A DNA stretch of 64,000 nucleotides from Rhizoclosmatium globosum (taxonomy: Eukaryota; Chytridiomycota; Chytridiomycetes; Chytridiales; Chytriomycetaceae), in NCBI GenBank assembly GCA_002104985.1, contig MCGO01000017.1, forward strand, positions 310,001 to 374,000, read 5' to 3'. Of the stretch, positions 11,549 to 26,593 are shown piece after piece (positions within the stretch are counted from its first letter, which is position 1; the number at the start of each line of letters is the position of its first letter). Position numbers and translations under genes: made by a program. Under the pieces are notes generated by a model. The model saw only the letters and a list, made by a program, of their open reading frames with translations. It made no database searches and had not been told where the DNA came from.

Positions 11549-14500
11549 TCACAACACGAACAAGAAGGCTAGATCCTCTTCACTCAACTTGGCCAACGCG
11601 TCCATGTCTTTACCCACAGTCGACTGAAACAGCATTTTCTTTTCTCTTGCAGCTGTAAGATACGACTTTCAATAGAATTTTCGATAATGAGACGAGTAAT
11701 ACGAATGGGCCGATGCTGTCCCAATCGATGGATACGGTCAAACGCTTGATCTTCGACGGCTGGATTCCACCATGGATCAAGGATGAACACGCGGGAAGCC
11801 TCCGTCAAGTTTAGGGCAACACCTCCAGCTTTCAGTGAGACAAGAAATTGTGACATTCGGATCTGTCATAAATGAAGAAATGACGGCTTCGCGTGCTTGT
11901 GGAGTCATTCGGCCGTCAAGTTTGACACAGTTAAAACCTGCTCGAGAGAGACGCCAGTGGATGAGGTCAAGGAAGGCGACGAACTGAGAAAATACAATCG
12001 ATTTCATAGTTGCGTCTTCGCGTTGCATAATCGTTAACTCTTCCACGAGTGCTGTGGGAAAACGTATTAGGTTTTCATTGACTTTGAGTTTGATGAAAGC
12101 TGAACCAACCTTCAATTTTTGTTGAACTACGCCACTTGGACATGTCAATATAGTTTACAATTGATGTTTTTACAGCGTCCTTCTCCTTTCCTTTGCCCTC
12201 AAACTCTTGCTGAGACAAGTCAATAGACAACACCTTGAAGCAAACAGGACAGTTGCACTGTTGACCCTCCGGACAGCCCAGCATATATTCTCGCACATCT
12301 TCTCTGCAAAACACGTGTTTGCACTTGCTCACAACAGCATCTCTGCAACTTCTGGCACAGTCCACACACCAACGACTCATTGGCCAGGTTCGCTTTCATA
12401 TCCAACTTTGTCGTAACTAATAGCGGATGATTCACGGCAAGACGCATCCTCGATAGTAGAGAGAAAATAGACGCGTAGTTATTCAACACAGTATTCGACG
12501 CAATAAGTCGAGAACTGACGTTTCGAGTTATCATACAACGAAGCATACAGCTCCTCCTCAGCCTGATTAAAAACATCACGCCGAACCACAATAACACGTG
12601 GCGGAAGCCCCAAATCATCCGCCCGTTCAATCTTGGTTCGACGTAACATGATTCTATCCAAAAGACAACCCAGCTTCGTAAACGCATTCAAGCCTTCCCC
12701 GACACCGCCAAACGTCTGAATCGGTTTCAGGATTTCAAAGTTCCACCAACAGAAATGCATGTGTGATATGTGGCCACACTCGTCACAGTGCCTTCGGTTT
12801 GAAAAGTTCCATGTTTTCATGGAGCATGGGCATTGTCGGCAAAAGTAGTTTGAGAAGGGATCCAGCGTCCAAGAATCTGATGAGGGAGTAGAGTTCGCCG
12901 ACACGGTTTTGGAGTGGGGTTCCACTGACGGACCACTTGTAGGTTGTGTTCAAGTTGAAGACGGCGCGAGCTGTGGACGAGCTTCGGTCTTTGATGGAGT
13001 GAGCTTCATCGAGTACGATTCTGCCCCAATTTACAGCGTGGAGGACAGACTTCTCTTTGACCATTTCTCCTTTTCGCTTGAAACCGGATTGTTGTTTACG
13101 GTATAGCGATTCGACGATTGAGTATGTTGATAGAACAACATCGTATTCTTCCAGTTTTGTGGCTGAGCTTTCTCTGTTCGTTCCTGGTTTACAGAATCAG
13201 CATCAATATTACCACTAGAAGAATTTACCATGGAAGACGCATATTTTGAGTAAGTTTGGGGTCACTCGCTCCTTCAGCTCTGAAAGCCACTGCAAGATGG
13301 CAACTGTTGGTGTCAAGATCAAGTTGGGTTTCACATTCCGACTATTAACAATCAAGGAAATAATTTGAATAGTCTTTCCCATTCCCATTTCGTCTGCCAA
13401 AATACCGCCTTTAAAGCGTGGATTTAATTCCTGTTGTTGAAGCCAGTACACTCCTTCCAGTTGGAATGGCAGAAGCTTAATGACGACGTGTTCTGGTTGC
13501 GGACAAGTTTCGGGAATTTCTGTTTTAGGAATCGCGCAAGGTCATCCCAGACTGTTCTCAATTCAGGGTGATGGGACCACAGTTTTCCTGCGAGTAGAAT
13601 TTAGTACGAGTTAAACAAAATCCAAAGACTCTCACGTTAGCAGCAGTTCTAAGTTGCTCGGGTGTTTTACGCGCTCGGGAGCTGCTTGTCGACGTCTTGG
13701 AGCTGGTTGGCTTCATCGCCCTCTTCCCCTTCTTGACCATCAGCCTCGATATCCATTCCATTCACATCGTCATCTCCTCCCACATTTTCCTCCCCTTCTT
13801 GATCCACGTCCATTGTTTCGCCTTTCTACAGTTTGTTCAGGATTTCCATTGGTCCCACCACCATCATTTACAGCACCTAGGAACATTTGTTGAAACTGGT
13901 TTGGAGCGCGTCCTCCACGCCCACCACCCCGACCGCCACGAGTTGTACCAGCACCACGTGCAGCAACAGCATCGCCTCGACCTCTGCCACCACGTCCTCT
14001 CCAGCTTGAATCACAGCCGCCAACTCATTCACTTGATGAGCCACATCGTTCACCAATTCATCAATCTCATCTTCTTCAGACTCAGATTCACTTTCGTCAC
14101 TACTATGAACGAATTCTGATTCTTCAGAATCATCGCCTTCTTCCATGGACTCTGGTTCATTAGAGTCATCGTCTTCATCTTCGTCTACAATTTCGACAAT
14201 CTTTGGAGTAGGAACTCTCTTCTTTTTAGGTGCCGGGGCAGGAACAGTCTTTAGCTTTGAGACTGAGGCTTTTGTTGCACGAGCTCCTTTCTTTGCAACC
14301 TTTCTCAGTACTCTCTTGTCCTAGATCAATCATTATTATTTCCCAAGCACTATTTCTAATCGAGGCGCGACTTCTTCCTCGTCCTCCTTTGAGTTTTCAG
14401 ATGTATCACTGTTTCCAGCATCACTGACATCGAAATCCGAATCCGAGCCAAAGACGGCGGAAAGACGACGTTTTGATCGAGCCATCGCCTCTGAGCGCGT

Positions 14501-14823
14501 GGACGAGGCGCCGATTGCTTTGAAAGGGAGTCAGTGTGGGTAAGCACCGTTTAGTCAACCAAGGCAACGCACCTTTTGAGGCGGAAGGGCAATTGGATCG
14601 TTGCCTTCATGTTCTTCTTTTTTTTGTTATCTTTTCTATTTCTTTGTTTTCTAGTTATCGTTGTTGTTGTTGTCGTTGTCTTCTTCGAGGGTGTTTTGTG
14701 CTTCGAATCGGTGGCGTCATCAGACTCGCTTTCCTTCGCCGTCGAAGCAGTGGCGCGTTTGAGAAGCCGCGCCGAACTTCGAATTGAGGACGAAGACGAA
14801 GTTGACATTTGGCTGCCAAGCAT
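11549..14823 (-). CDS. RAD16: Rad16-like SNF2/RING nucleotide-excision repair helicase
   Basis: Rad16 is the SNF2-type translocase and RING ubiquitin ligase of global-genome nucleotide excision repair. The start at 14823 opens a Ser/Thr/Lys-rich and then strongly acidic N-terminus (14823-13870). Helicase motifs follow in order: [13 protein letters not shown] (about 13400), [10 protein letters not shown] (about 13010), SGTPLQNR (about 12920), a C3HC4 RING inserted between helicase halves (CVDCARSC...HVFC...CPVC, about 12370-12220), then [12 protein letters not shown] (about 11990) and [21 protein letters not shown] (about 11780-11715). This order, with the RING inside the helicase, fits the Rad16/Rad5 group; no HIRAN domain is seen, which favours Rad16. 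A one-base gap in an A run near 11640 must be bridged to reach the C-terminus ([12 protein letters not shown]) and the stop at 11549. Confidence 0.9.
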
Positions 14824-14850
14824 CGACTTTGGTTTGGTGTTGGTGTGAAA

Positions 14851-15935
14851 TCAGAAATGGCCCAGAAAACAGATCGACTTACTTCTTTCTTCTCTTTCTT
14901 TACTCAAAAGAAAACTAAATTGAATCACTTTAATTGCTCTGTAGAAGTTGCAGTCAGACACTCTTTTGCTCAGAGTCGATTCAACATGCTCTAAACTCTG
15001 AGTATTATAGATATAAATGGAGCTATTCGACGCTCCTCCTCTTGTTGCATTGCGTTTCAACGTCCTTTCTTTGATTTTGCTCAGTTGATCCTTCCCAATT
15101 GCATTTTCAAGCCGACTTTGTACTATCTCGTCCTTGTTCATGTCATTGTGATAGAGTGCCAACTTCATCTGAAAAAGCGTCAAAAACAGAATACTAAATA
15201 CTCCTTGTGTTCCCGCAATGAAATCGTCGGAGTTTGGAAAGAAACAACCAAGTATATATAGAACAAACGACGCGAGACACAGACTTGATGCAGCAATGCC
15301 ATATTTGGATATTATTACAAAGTGAGCATCGATTTCTTCTTCTTTTCTGCTTCGTGTAAACTGCATAAATTTCGCGAAAGCATACAACATGTACACGTCA
15401 ATGATAAGACTGATGAGACCACATATTCCACTGCTCAGAAAACTTGCCACTAGAAGGTATCCAATAGCATGGTTATTTTCAGTCACCACTAGTTTAATCA
15501 CGAGATATCCAAATCTGGAAGAACTTGAAGTAGAAAAAACCCTGGCATATATGGAATCGCTTTCTTAAAGTATCGATAGAAAGGCAGTTCGAGGTGTTCA
15601 GCAATCGGTGATCCCCTGCTGATGGTGTACTGCAAATAACACAGTTCTCCAGTCGAAACAAAAGTCACACGCAATGTGTACAGGACCCACGTCACTATGT
15701 CACTCAAATCAATATTGAAAAGTATTTCATTGAAAATATTGACGAAAATACTGGCAAATGTGCCCAGCAGAAGTGACTTGTTGAATGGGGTTTTTAAATT
15801 CACTGACCAAGACAATTTAGAGCGACCCAATTCTTGAACCAGTATGAAGTAAAGAGCTGCGGCGAAAACAAGGCTTGAAATCCCTGCCATTATAGCTGGG
15901 AAGTATCGTTGATAAATGAGAATAAGGTCCGTCAT
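14851..15935 (-). CDS. Putative seven-helix integral membrane protein
   Basis: No known family is recognised. The first ATG (15935, MTDLILIYQ) is preferred over the upstream in-frame TTG. Two frames abut at 15498-15501 and together encode about 360 residues with roughly seven hydrophobic segments: three between about 15915 and 15640, one near 15545 (IPYMPGFFLL), and three between about 15480 and 15180 (IGYLLVASFLSSGICGLISL; AASSLCLASFVLYILGCFF; FSILFLTLFQMKLALY). The loop with RSRKEEEIDAHF precedes the sixth helix. The C-terminal 100 residues are hydrophilic and Lys/Ser-rich, like a receptor's cytoplasmic tail. The frame change falls in a loop, so a single-base error or a tiny intron is likely. 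A GPCR-like fold is inference from helix count only. Alternatives are a lineage-specific transporter or two separate genes. Confidence 0.6.
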
Positions 15936-16006
15936 GATTGAAGAAACAATGGAAACAATAAACAACAAAGGAAACTTGTATATACTTCAGGAATTCAAAT
16001 TTTTAT

Positions 16007-19000
16007 TTAAATAACCATCTTCTTAAGAACAGCAGCGTTACTCTCTCCTGTTTGAGCGACGAGGTTATAGAATATAGTGTCCTCATTCGCAACCAAGTTT
16101 CTTGGGGAATCAAATTCAGCGACCTTTCCGGCGTCCAGCACAAGAATTCTGTCGTAATCCATAACAGTATTCTGCGAAAATGTTAGTTCTTGTTTTTACT
16201 CCCCTTGAAATGCACTTACCAATCGATGAGCAATGGTCAAAACTGTGCTGTCTTGGAAGTCTTCGCGCAATGCTTTTCCGATGGCAGCGTCAGTTTCATA
16301 ATCCACATTTGCAGTCGCTTCATCCATAATCAATACTTTTGGCTTCTTCAACATCGCACGAGCCAAACAGAGGAGCTGTCGCTCTCCAACAGACAAGTTA
16401 TCACCATTCGCTTGCACAGTGGCATCTAATTTCCCTTCGAGGGAATTGACCTTCTTTTTCATACCAGCGCGATCCAACGCGTTCCACAAGTCAGCGTCAG
16501 AATATTCCCCCACTGGATCCATGTTAAAGCGGAATGTTCCACTGAAGACCACAGGATCCTACTTTCAAATTAAATACATTAATCGACAAAGTGTTTTTCA
16601 ACAAACCTGAGGAATGATGGCGATATGAGACGCAAGTCTTTCAAACTAACTGAATTAATATCGATTCCGTCAATCTTGATGAGGCCTTCGGTTGTTGCAA
16701 TACGGAAAATAGCTTGTGTAAGGGAACTCTTTCCGCTTCCAGTTCTGTATCAAATCGTTTTTAGAACCAATTCAAAAATCGCTAAAACAGCAGTATTTAC
16801 CTTCCAACAATTCCAACTTTCTCCTTGTTTCGAATATCGAATGAAACAGTGTCAAGGACAACAGGAAGGTGTGGAGCGTAACGCATTGTCACCTCTTTGA
16901 ACTCAATAGTACCCTTCTCTGGCCAGTTTGAAGGTGGTTTATGTTGTCCATCGTTTTCGACTTCCACACGGTACGCGTAATGTTCAACTCTCTCAGCAGA
17001 GTTCATTGCTAACTCACAAGCTGTGAATTGTTGCACCATCATAGACAAAGTCTGCGTAATCGTCAAAGAGTAGGTCAAACAGAGACCGAACAGCGTTGCC
17101 GAGAGTACTTTTGTGGTGATACCGAGAACAGCGCACCCAAAACCAAGGCGCTTCCAATAAGTTGTAAGCGAATAGACAACCAACTTCCACCGGTAGTCAA
17201 ATAGAAGTTTGGAGAGTTGGAAACATCCATGGCAGTATCATTACGTTCAATGAAACGTTTTTGATCGCCGTAGGCACGAATGGTTGAGATACCAACAATA
17301 CTTTCACCAAAGTTATTGAACCTAGATAATGTATTTAGGGAAAATGATATTATATCAATGAACTTACCATGGAGATCTGGCTGTGGACGAAAGTCTCTTG
17401 ATTTCTCGAGCAGTCTTTCGGTAAACATCTTGGACAAACCAATAGATTCCCATGCAAGGAACAAGAACTGCAACTAAAATAGGAAGTGTCACAATCATAA
17501 CAATAAATGTAGATAGCGCTGTAGATGCAGTAGAAGCCAGTTGGCGAACATTCATGGCAACTGAGTTGTCAAGTTGATCCACATCAGAGGAAAATCTAAA
17601 TGATCGGAATAAGAATACATTCAAGTCGGAATTATTGCGACAAACCTGTTGATGATTCGGCCAACAGGAGTCGTATCGAAAAAGTAGACTGGGCAGGAAA
17701 GAATACGCTGAAGAGCCTTTTCGTGCATAATTCTGGAGGCTCTAGTTCCAGTAAACGCGAAAAAGTATGCATATCCAAATGTAGCAAGGGATGACAAAAT
17801 AGCCAACGCAAGGTAAATCAGCGAATATTGCGCTGTAGTCAACCATGGGAAATCGTTGCCAGTCCACCATGTGAGCCAAAGGTTGTTGATGACTGTTGTT
17901 CCTTCGTTTATGGCAATCAAAGTAACAGCTTGAACACAGAAAAACACTCCTCCACAGGACAGAATGTATCGCCACCAAACCTGGGCAGCGACACCTCCTG
18001 AAGCTTGGTCTTCCTTCGACATGATATTCGAGGCATTGTCCTTTGGCGTCGTCAACTCTTCCAATTCCTTGAACACCTTTGTCAAGTCTTCGCTTACAGT
18101 CGTAGCAGGACCAGAACTGCTTGACTCATCATCTGCGGCACCACCATAAGTCTTCATCATCTCTGCAAACGCGTTTCCGTTTGCCATGAGGTCACTGAAC
18201 CGGCCTTGCTCTGCAATTGATCCCTCCTTCATGAATACAATGTAATCACATTGCGACAAGTAGTGAAGCTGGTGTGTCACAAGAATACGAGTACGAGACT
18301 TCATGGATCCCAAAATACACTTTTCAAACAAGTGGCGACCGACGTGAGCGTCTACGGCGGAGAGAGGGTCGTCAAGCAAAACGGTGGATGCTTGATTGTA
18401 CATGAGACGGGCCATATTGATTCTTTGCTTTTGTCCACCTGATAAATTGATTCCGCGTTCTCCAATAGAGGTCTGGTCGCTGTCCTTGAGAATACGCAGA
18501 TCAGGCAACAAAGCCGCGTCGTACAAGACTTGGAGATATCGCTCTTTGTTATACTCAGTTCCAAACAGAATGTTGTCTTTGACAGTGGCATTTTGAATCC
18601 AAGCACTTTGGGCAGCGTATGCAACCGATTCTGAAATAGCCACCGACCCAGACACTTTGCGCATCTCTCCAATAATTGCGTTCAGGAGCGACGATTTTCC
18701 ACTTCCAACACTTCCAACGATGGCCGTCAAAGATCCTTTCGGGATAGTCAAGTTGATGTTTTTCAACAATGACTCTCCCCTCCTTCACTTCTGGTCCAGG
18801 CTTTGAGTTTGGCCCACCTTTTGGCCCCGGCGCGATGGCTGGAGGAGGTCCAGATGCAGCCGTGGGTTTACCTCCAGGAGATACCGCCTTAGGATCTGAT
18901 TTCTTGGCACCCTTCTTTGGAGCAGGTGGAGCTGGTGGAAGTGTATTCTTTGGATAAATAGGACCCGTCCAATTAAACTCAGCATCAACGATTTCAATCG

Positions 19001-20490
19001 CGTTTTTGGAATCTGGAGACAACGCAATCGCATATTCCTCGTCGATTTCGTTCGCCAAGAGGAGAGACTCGATTCTTGTCAATGCAACGTTGAACTCGGC
19101 CCAAGAGTTTAAAATGTTGGGTAACATCCACAGGGGCATTCTGAGCTGGTTGAACCATGCCATGGACGAGAATACTTTAGATGCCTCGAGAGGATGAAGG
19201 ACACCATAGACGATAAAAGAAGACAGGTACAAAGTGCAGGGATTGTCATGCCTTGAGTCATCACCACGGCTTGATAAACGGATCGAGTCAATACTTGAAC
19301 CAGCTCCTCTTTTCTGATAGACTCAACGACATTGAGGAAAGAGTTTTCCCATGCAAAGAGCTTAATTACGCGAATTCCGTTCAGGATTTCAGTTGTTTTC
19401 TTGACACGCTGATCAGTGATTGGGGCTTGCTTTTGACGAATGACTTTCATTTTTTCAAAGAGCCAAGCTTGGAGAGGCATTGCGACGAGAAGTAAACTGA
19501 GACCAATGACCGCAGCCCAACCAATCGCAGAAATGAGGAACACGATGTTGACAATGAGTTGCAAAGGAATAGTAAAGATGAAGATCATTTGCATCATGAA
19601 CATTTGGATTCTCATCACGTCAGAGGAGGCCATATTAGTAATCTGTCGGAGGAGTGTAAATTGTAAAGATTTCGGCCAAGAAATTGAGAATGTAAACTTT
19701 ACCTGCCCAGACGAGAACTTGTTTCTTGATTGAGGAGACAAACGAAGAGCCTTGCGATAAATCCCAGTGGTCATCATTGACTTGATAGCCATGGATTTGA
19801 TTGAAATTGCTTGTTGGAAGTGATTGGAAATCAAAGACCCAAGGAGTTGAAGCGCAAACAGTCCGAGTGCGTATCCTATACCATTGCTAAGAGGTTCGGC
19901 CAGAGGGTATCCCGCTTGATTGCATATTCCACAATGAATTGTAACATGTATGGCGAAAAGAGTGAGGTCCTATTTGTAAACATTCAATACCCCGTGAAAT
20001 AAAGTATAAAAGCACATACAAACTCGAAAGGATTTGTAGAAAAGCAAGCGGCAGGACTTCCTTCTTGAACAGACGCCACAGACAGGACCTCAAGATTGCC
20101 CCATCAATGACTCGTTGTTCGTCCTCTTCCTTTCCCTCCGCATTGACCTTCTTTGGCCTGCCTTCTTGCTGCTTTCTCCATGTTTCTTGCTCCTTGGTCC
20201 ACTCGGTCTCAAACTTGTTGGCCATGTCAGTCGCTCGTAGCTCATCTGGGATTTCCCACAAGGTCTTGCATAGTAAGAGGCTCCTTCCAACCCTTAATAA
20301 AGAGACTGTGGATTGATTAGAAGCGAGAAGGTGATTCAGTGGGACTACTTACGGGTTGACCCATTGGAACAACAGCTTTGACAGTGGGTTGGCACCCTTC
20401 TTGGGGCAATCTCCTGCGCCAGGGGCATCCAACCAGCTAGCTGTGATGCTGCCACAGTCTTCTCGGTCATTGGATTATGATTTCAAATAT
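16007..20490 (-). CDS. ABCC-subfamily (MRP/Ycf1-like) ABC transporter
   Basis: A full-length ABCC exporter, expected in the vacuolar or plasma membrane and moving anionic or glutathione conjugates. The N-terminus (about 20480) reads [13 protein letters not shown], typical of ABCC; its start codon lies in an unresolved upstream exon, so the 5' end is approximate. TMD1 is at about 19900-19050. NBD1 is at about 18770-18200, with Walker A GSVGSGKS, signature LSGGQKQR and Walker [15 protein letters not shown]2 is at about 17960-17080. NBD2 is at about 16900-16050, with Walker A split by an intron (GIVGR / TGSGKSS), signature LSVGERQ and Walker [13 protein letters not shown]. The stop is at 16007. 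About 12 short introns are implied. A Pro/Lys/Gly-rich insert of about 55 residues (18940-18785) sits just before NBD1, which is unusual. There is no N-terminal TMD0, so it is a short-type ABCC. Confidence 0.9.
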
Positions 20491-20694
20491 CTTTTTGGGA
20501 TTGGGCCAGGGGGAACGGATCGATTTTTGGTCCCGGCACAAGCCTAATTTGATTAAAGCCTGATTCCAAATCGTGGGAACAGGGAACTAACGCCACCTCT
20601 TAATATCGGATGATTTATAATCTAGTTTTCCATTCAATGTCAAAAGCAGAAGCTTAACACGTGGGTTAACTTTCATTTTATGTGTATTACGAAC

Positions 20695-22042
20695 TTAAAA
20701 CCCCCACGCCTCATCAGTATCAAAATCGCTCTTCTTTTGATGTCCATCATTGTGAACGGTTACTGGTGCCTTTTGTGGAACAGTTCTTTAGGGACAGTCC
20801 AGCCCTCGCTCCTTTTTCTCAAAGTCATCAAATCCACCAAATCCACCAGTAGTTGCAGTCGTTGGTTTCATGTCAAATCCGTCTCCTCCCTTCTTGGACT
20901 TCAAAGTCGTCAAACCCACCGAATCCTCCAAAACCACCACTAGATTGTCCCATACTACTGCCAGCCCGTAGTACCGCTCTTTTCTTTCTTGAGGGCCTCT
21001 GCTTTGTGCAATAAATCATTCCAGTCATCATCTGCATCGAAACCGCCGAAACCGCCACCACTTCCATCCTGAGCATTCTTGACAACGTTTTGGACAAACG
21101 AAATTCCTCTCGTTGACTCCTCGGTCACTTTCTTCTGGATGGTGTGAACGTGGATGACAAGTTGTTTGTGAGGTTTGGATCTGTCAATGTGGTGGCGGCA
21201 GGTTTGATGACATTTTCGTTCACAGCTCAGTTGCTTTTGAGACAGTACTTGTGAACATGGACCATCCAAGGTTGAGTGCTTGGAGAGGGTCTGCGAGAAG
21301 ATCTGGCTGTGGTGGAGGTGCATTGTTGGTGAACCAAATCCAGCATACTTTCCTCTTGTGATGGAGGCAAATCTGCTCGACGATTCTCATTTTCAGCTCC
21401 TTTTGCTGTTGGGATGGAGAAACGGGGTTAATTGGAGCGCCCAACGAGTGACATCACAAAAAGTCACTCACGGCGAAGTAGTTGTCATTGACACGAAAGG
21501 TGTTTGAAGCACCACCTCCACTGCCCCCCATTTGTTGGTATCCCATACTTTGCTGATGTTGCTGTGGTTGAGCTCTGGGTTGCTGCTGCTGTTGGAGTTG
21601 TTGACGAGCCTTTTCGATATCCCAAGGTCGTCCCTCACACTCAGCCGTCAGCTTATCCTTGTACAGTTTTGCGAATTCGGCATTGTATTTTTCGCTGATT
21701 GACATTCCTGTTCTCCACTGGGGCTGCGACTTGAAGAACTCGAGGGCCCTTGTGTTTCCGCCGACCCGCATTCGCTTCTTTTGGTCGTCGGACCATTTGT
21801 CCATTGTGATTGAGCGCACGAAGGAAAGGTGGGTTCCGAGGGCGCGGTGCTGGCCCGAGCACTCGAGACTGGTTTGATTGTTGGTTGTTATTTAGTGCCA
21901 GTGCTGTCAAGGAAGAGGCAATCATCGGAGGACGGGGTTGCATGCGAACCAGAAGACAATTCCATAGGTGACACTGGCCCATTGTGGGTGGAATGCTCCA
22001 CAGTCAAAGCAGTTGGATCCTCCGTCGACTTTTCAAGTCCAT
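20695..22042 (-). CDS. ArfGAP (ARFGAP1/Gcs1-like)
   Basis: This protein should activate GTP hydrolysis on Arf1 during COPI traffic at the Golgi. The zinc finger starts with CFDCGAFHPQWASVTYG (about 22005-21950) and continues after an intron with CSGQHRALGTHLSFVRSITMD (about 21870-21805), including the essential arginine of the C-x2-C...HR segment. A Gln-rich linker follows (about 21610-21530). The C-terminal half has Phe/Gly/Asp/Trp motifs (GGFGGFDDFE twice, and DDDWNDLL), which resemble ArfGAP1-type motifs for coat or membrane binding. The ATG at 22040-22042 is in frame with the zinc finger only if one A is removed from an AAAA run. Further frame changes occur near 20890 and 20780. The stop at 20695 (DEAWGF end) is the most distal that keeps the acidic Trp motif; the last exon is uncertain. 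Confidence 0.85.
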
Positions 22043-22174
22043 CTGTTTGACAGCAACTTTCTCGCATTAAAATAGCATAATAATCAGAGAGAAAAGAAAC
22101 AAGAGAATTAAGAATCGCACTTCTTTTCTTCCAGTGTACATTGATGGATAAATGTCTCTTAATTTCTCTTTCGA
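22043..22174. promoter_or_regulatory. Divergent promoter region between ArfGAP and SMC5
   Basis: About 130 bp separates the proposed start codons of the ArfGAP gene (-) and the SMC5 gene (+). The stretch is AT-rich and must hold both 5' leaders and core promoters. No clear TATA box or repeated operator can be named. The assignment follows from gene orientation only. Confidence 0.45.
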
Positions 22175-26516
<4,342 letters not shown>

Positions 26517-26593
26517 GGTACTATTTGTTTCTAGCTGTTCTGTTTATGTTGTAATTTCAATGAAGCTTTATTCCTAAACAAACGAATTGAGGT

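Noticed and set aside
14640..14700. Triplet microsatellite (GTT-rich) as a functional repeat
   Set aside because: It lies inside the Rad16-like coding region and encodes a poly-Thr tract; simple codon slippage explains it.
14536..14848. Hydrophobic + strand frames that look like membrane proteins
   Set aside because: They are antisense to the poly-Thr/Lys N-terminus of the Rad16-like gene.
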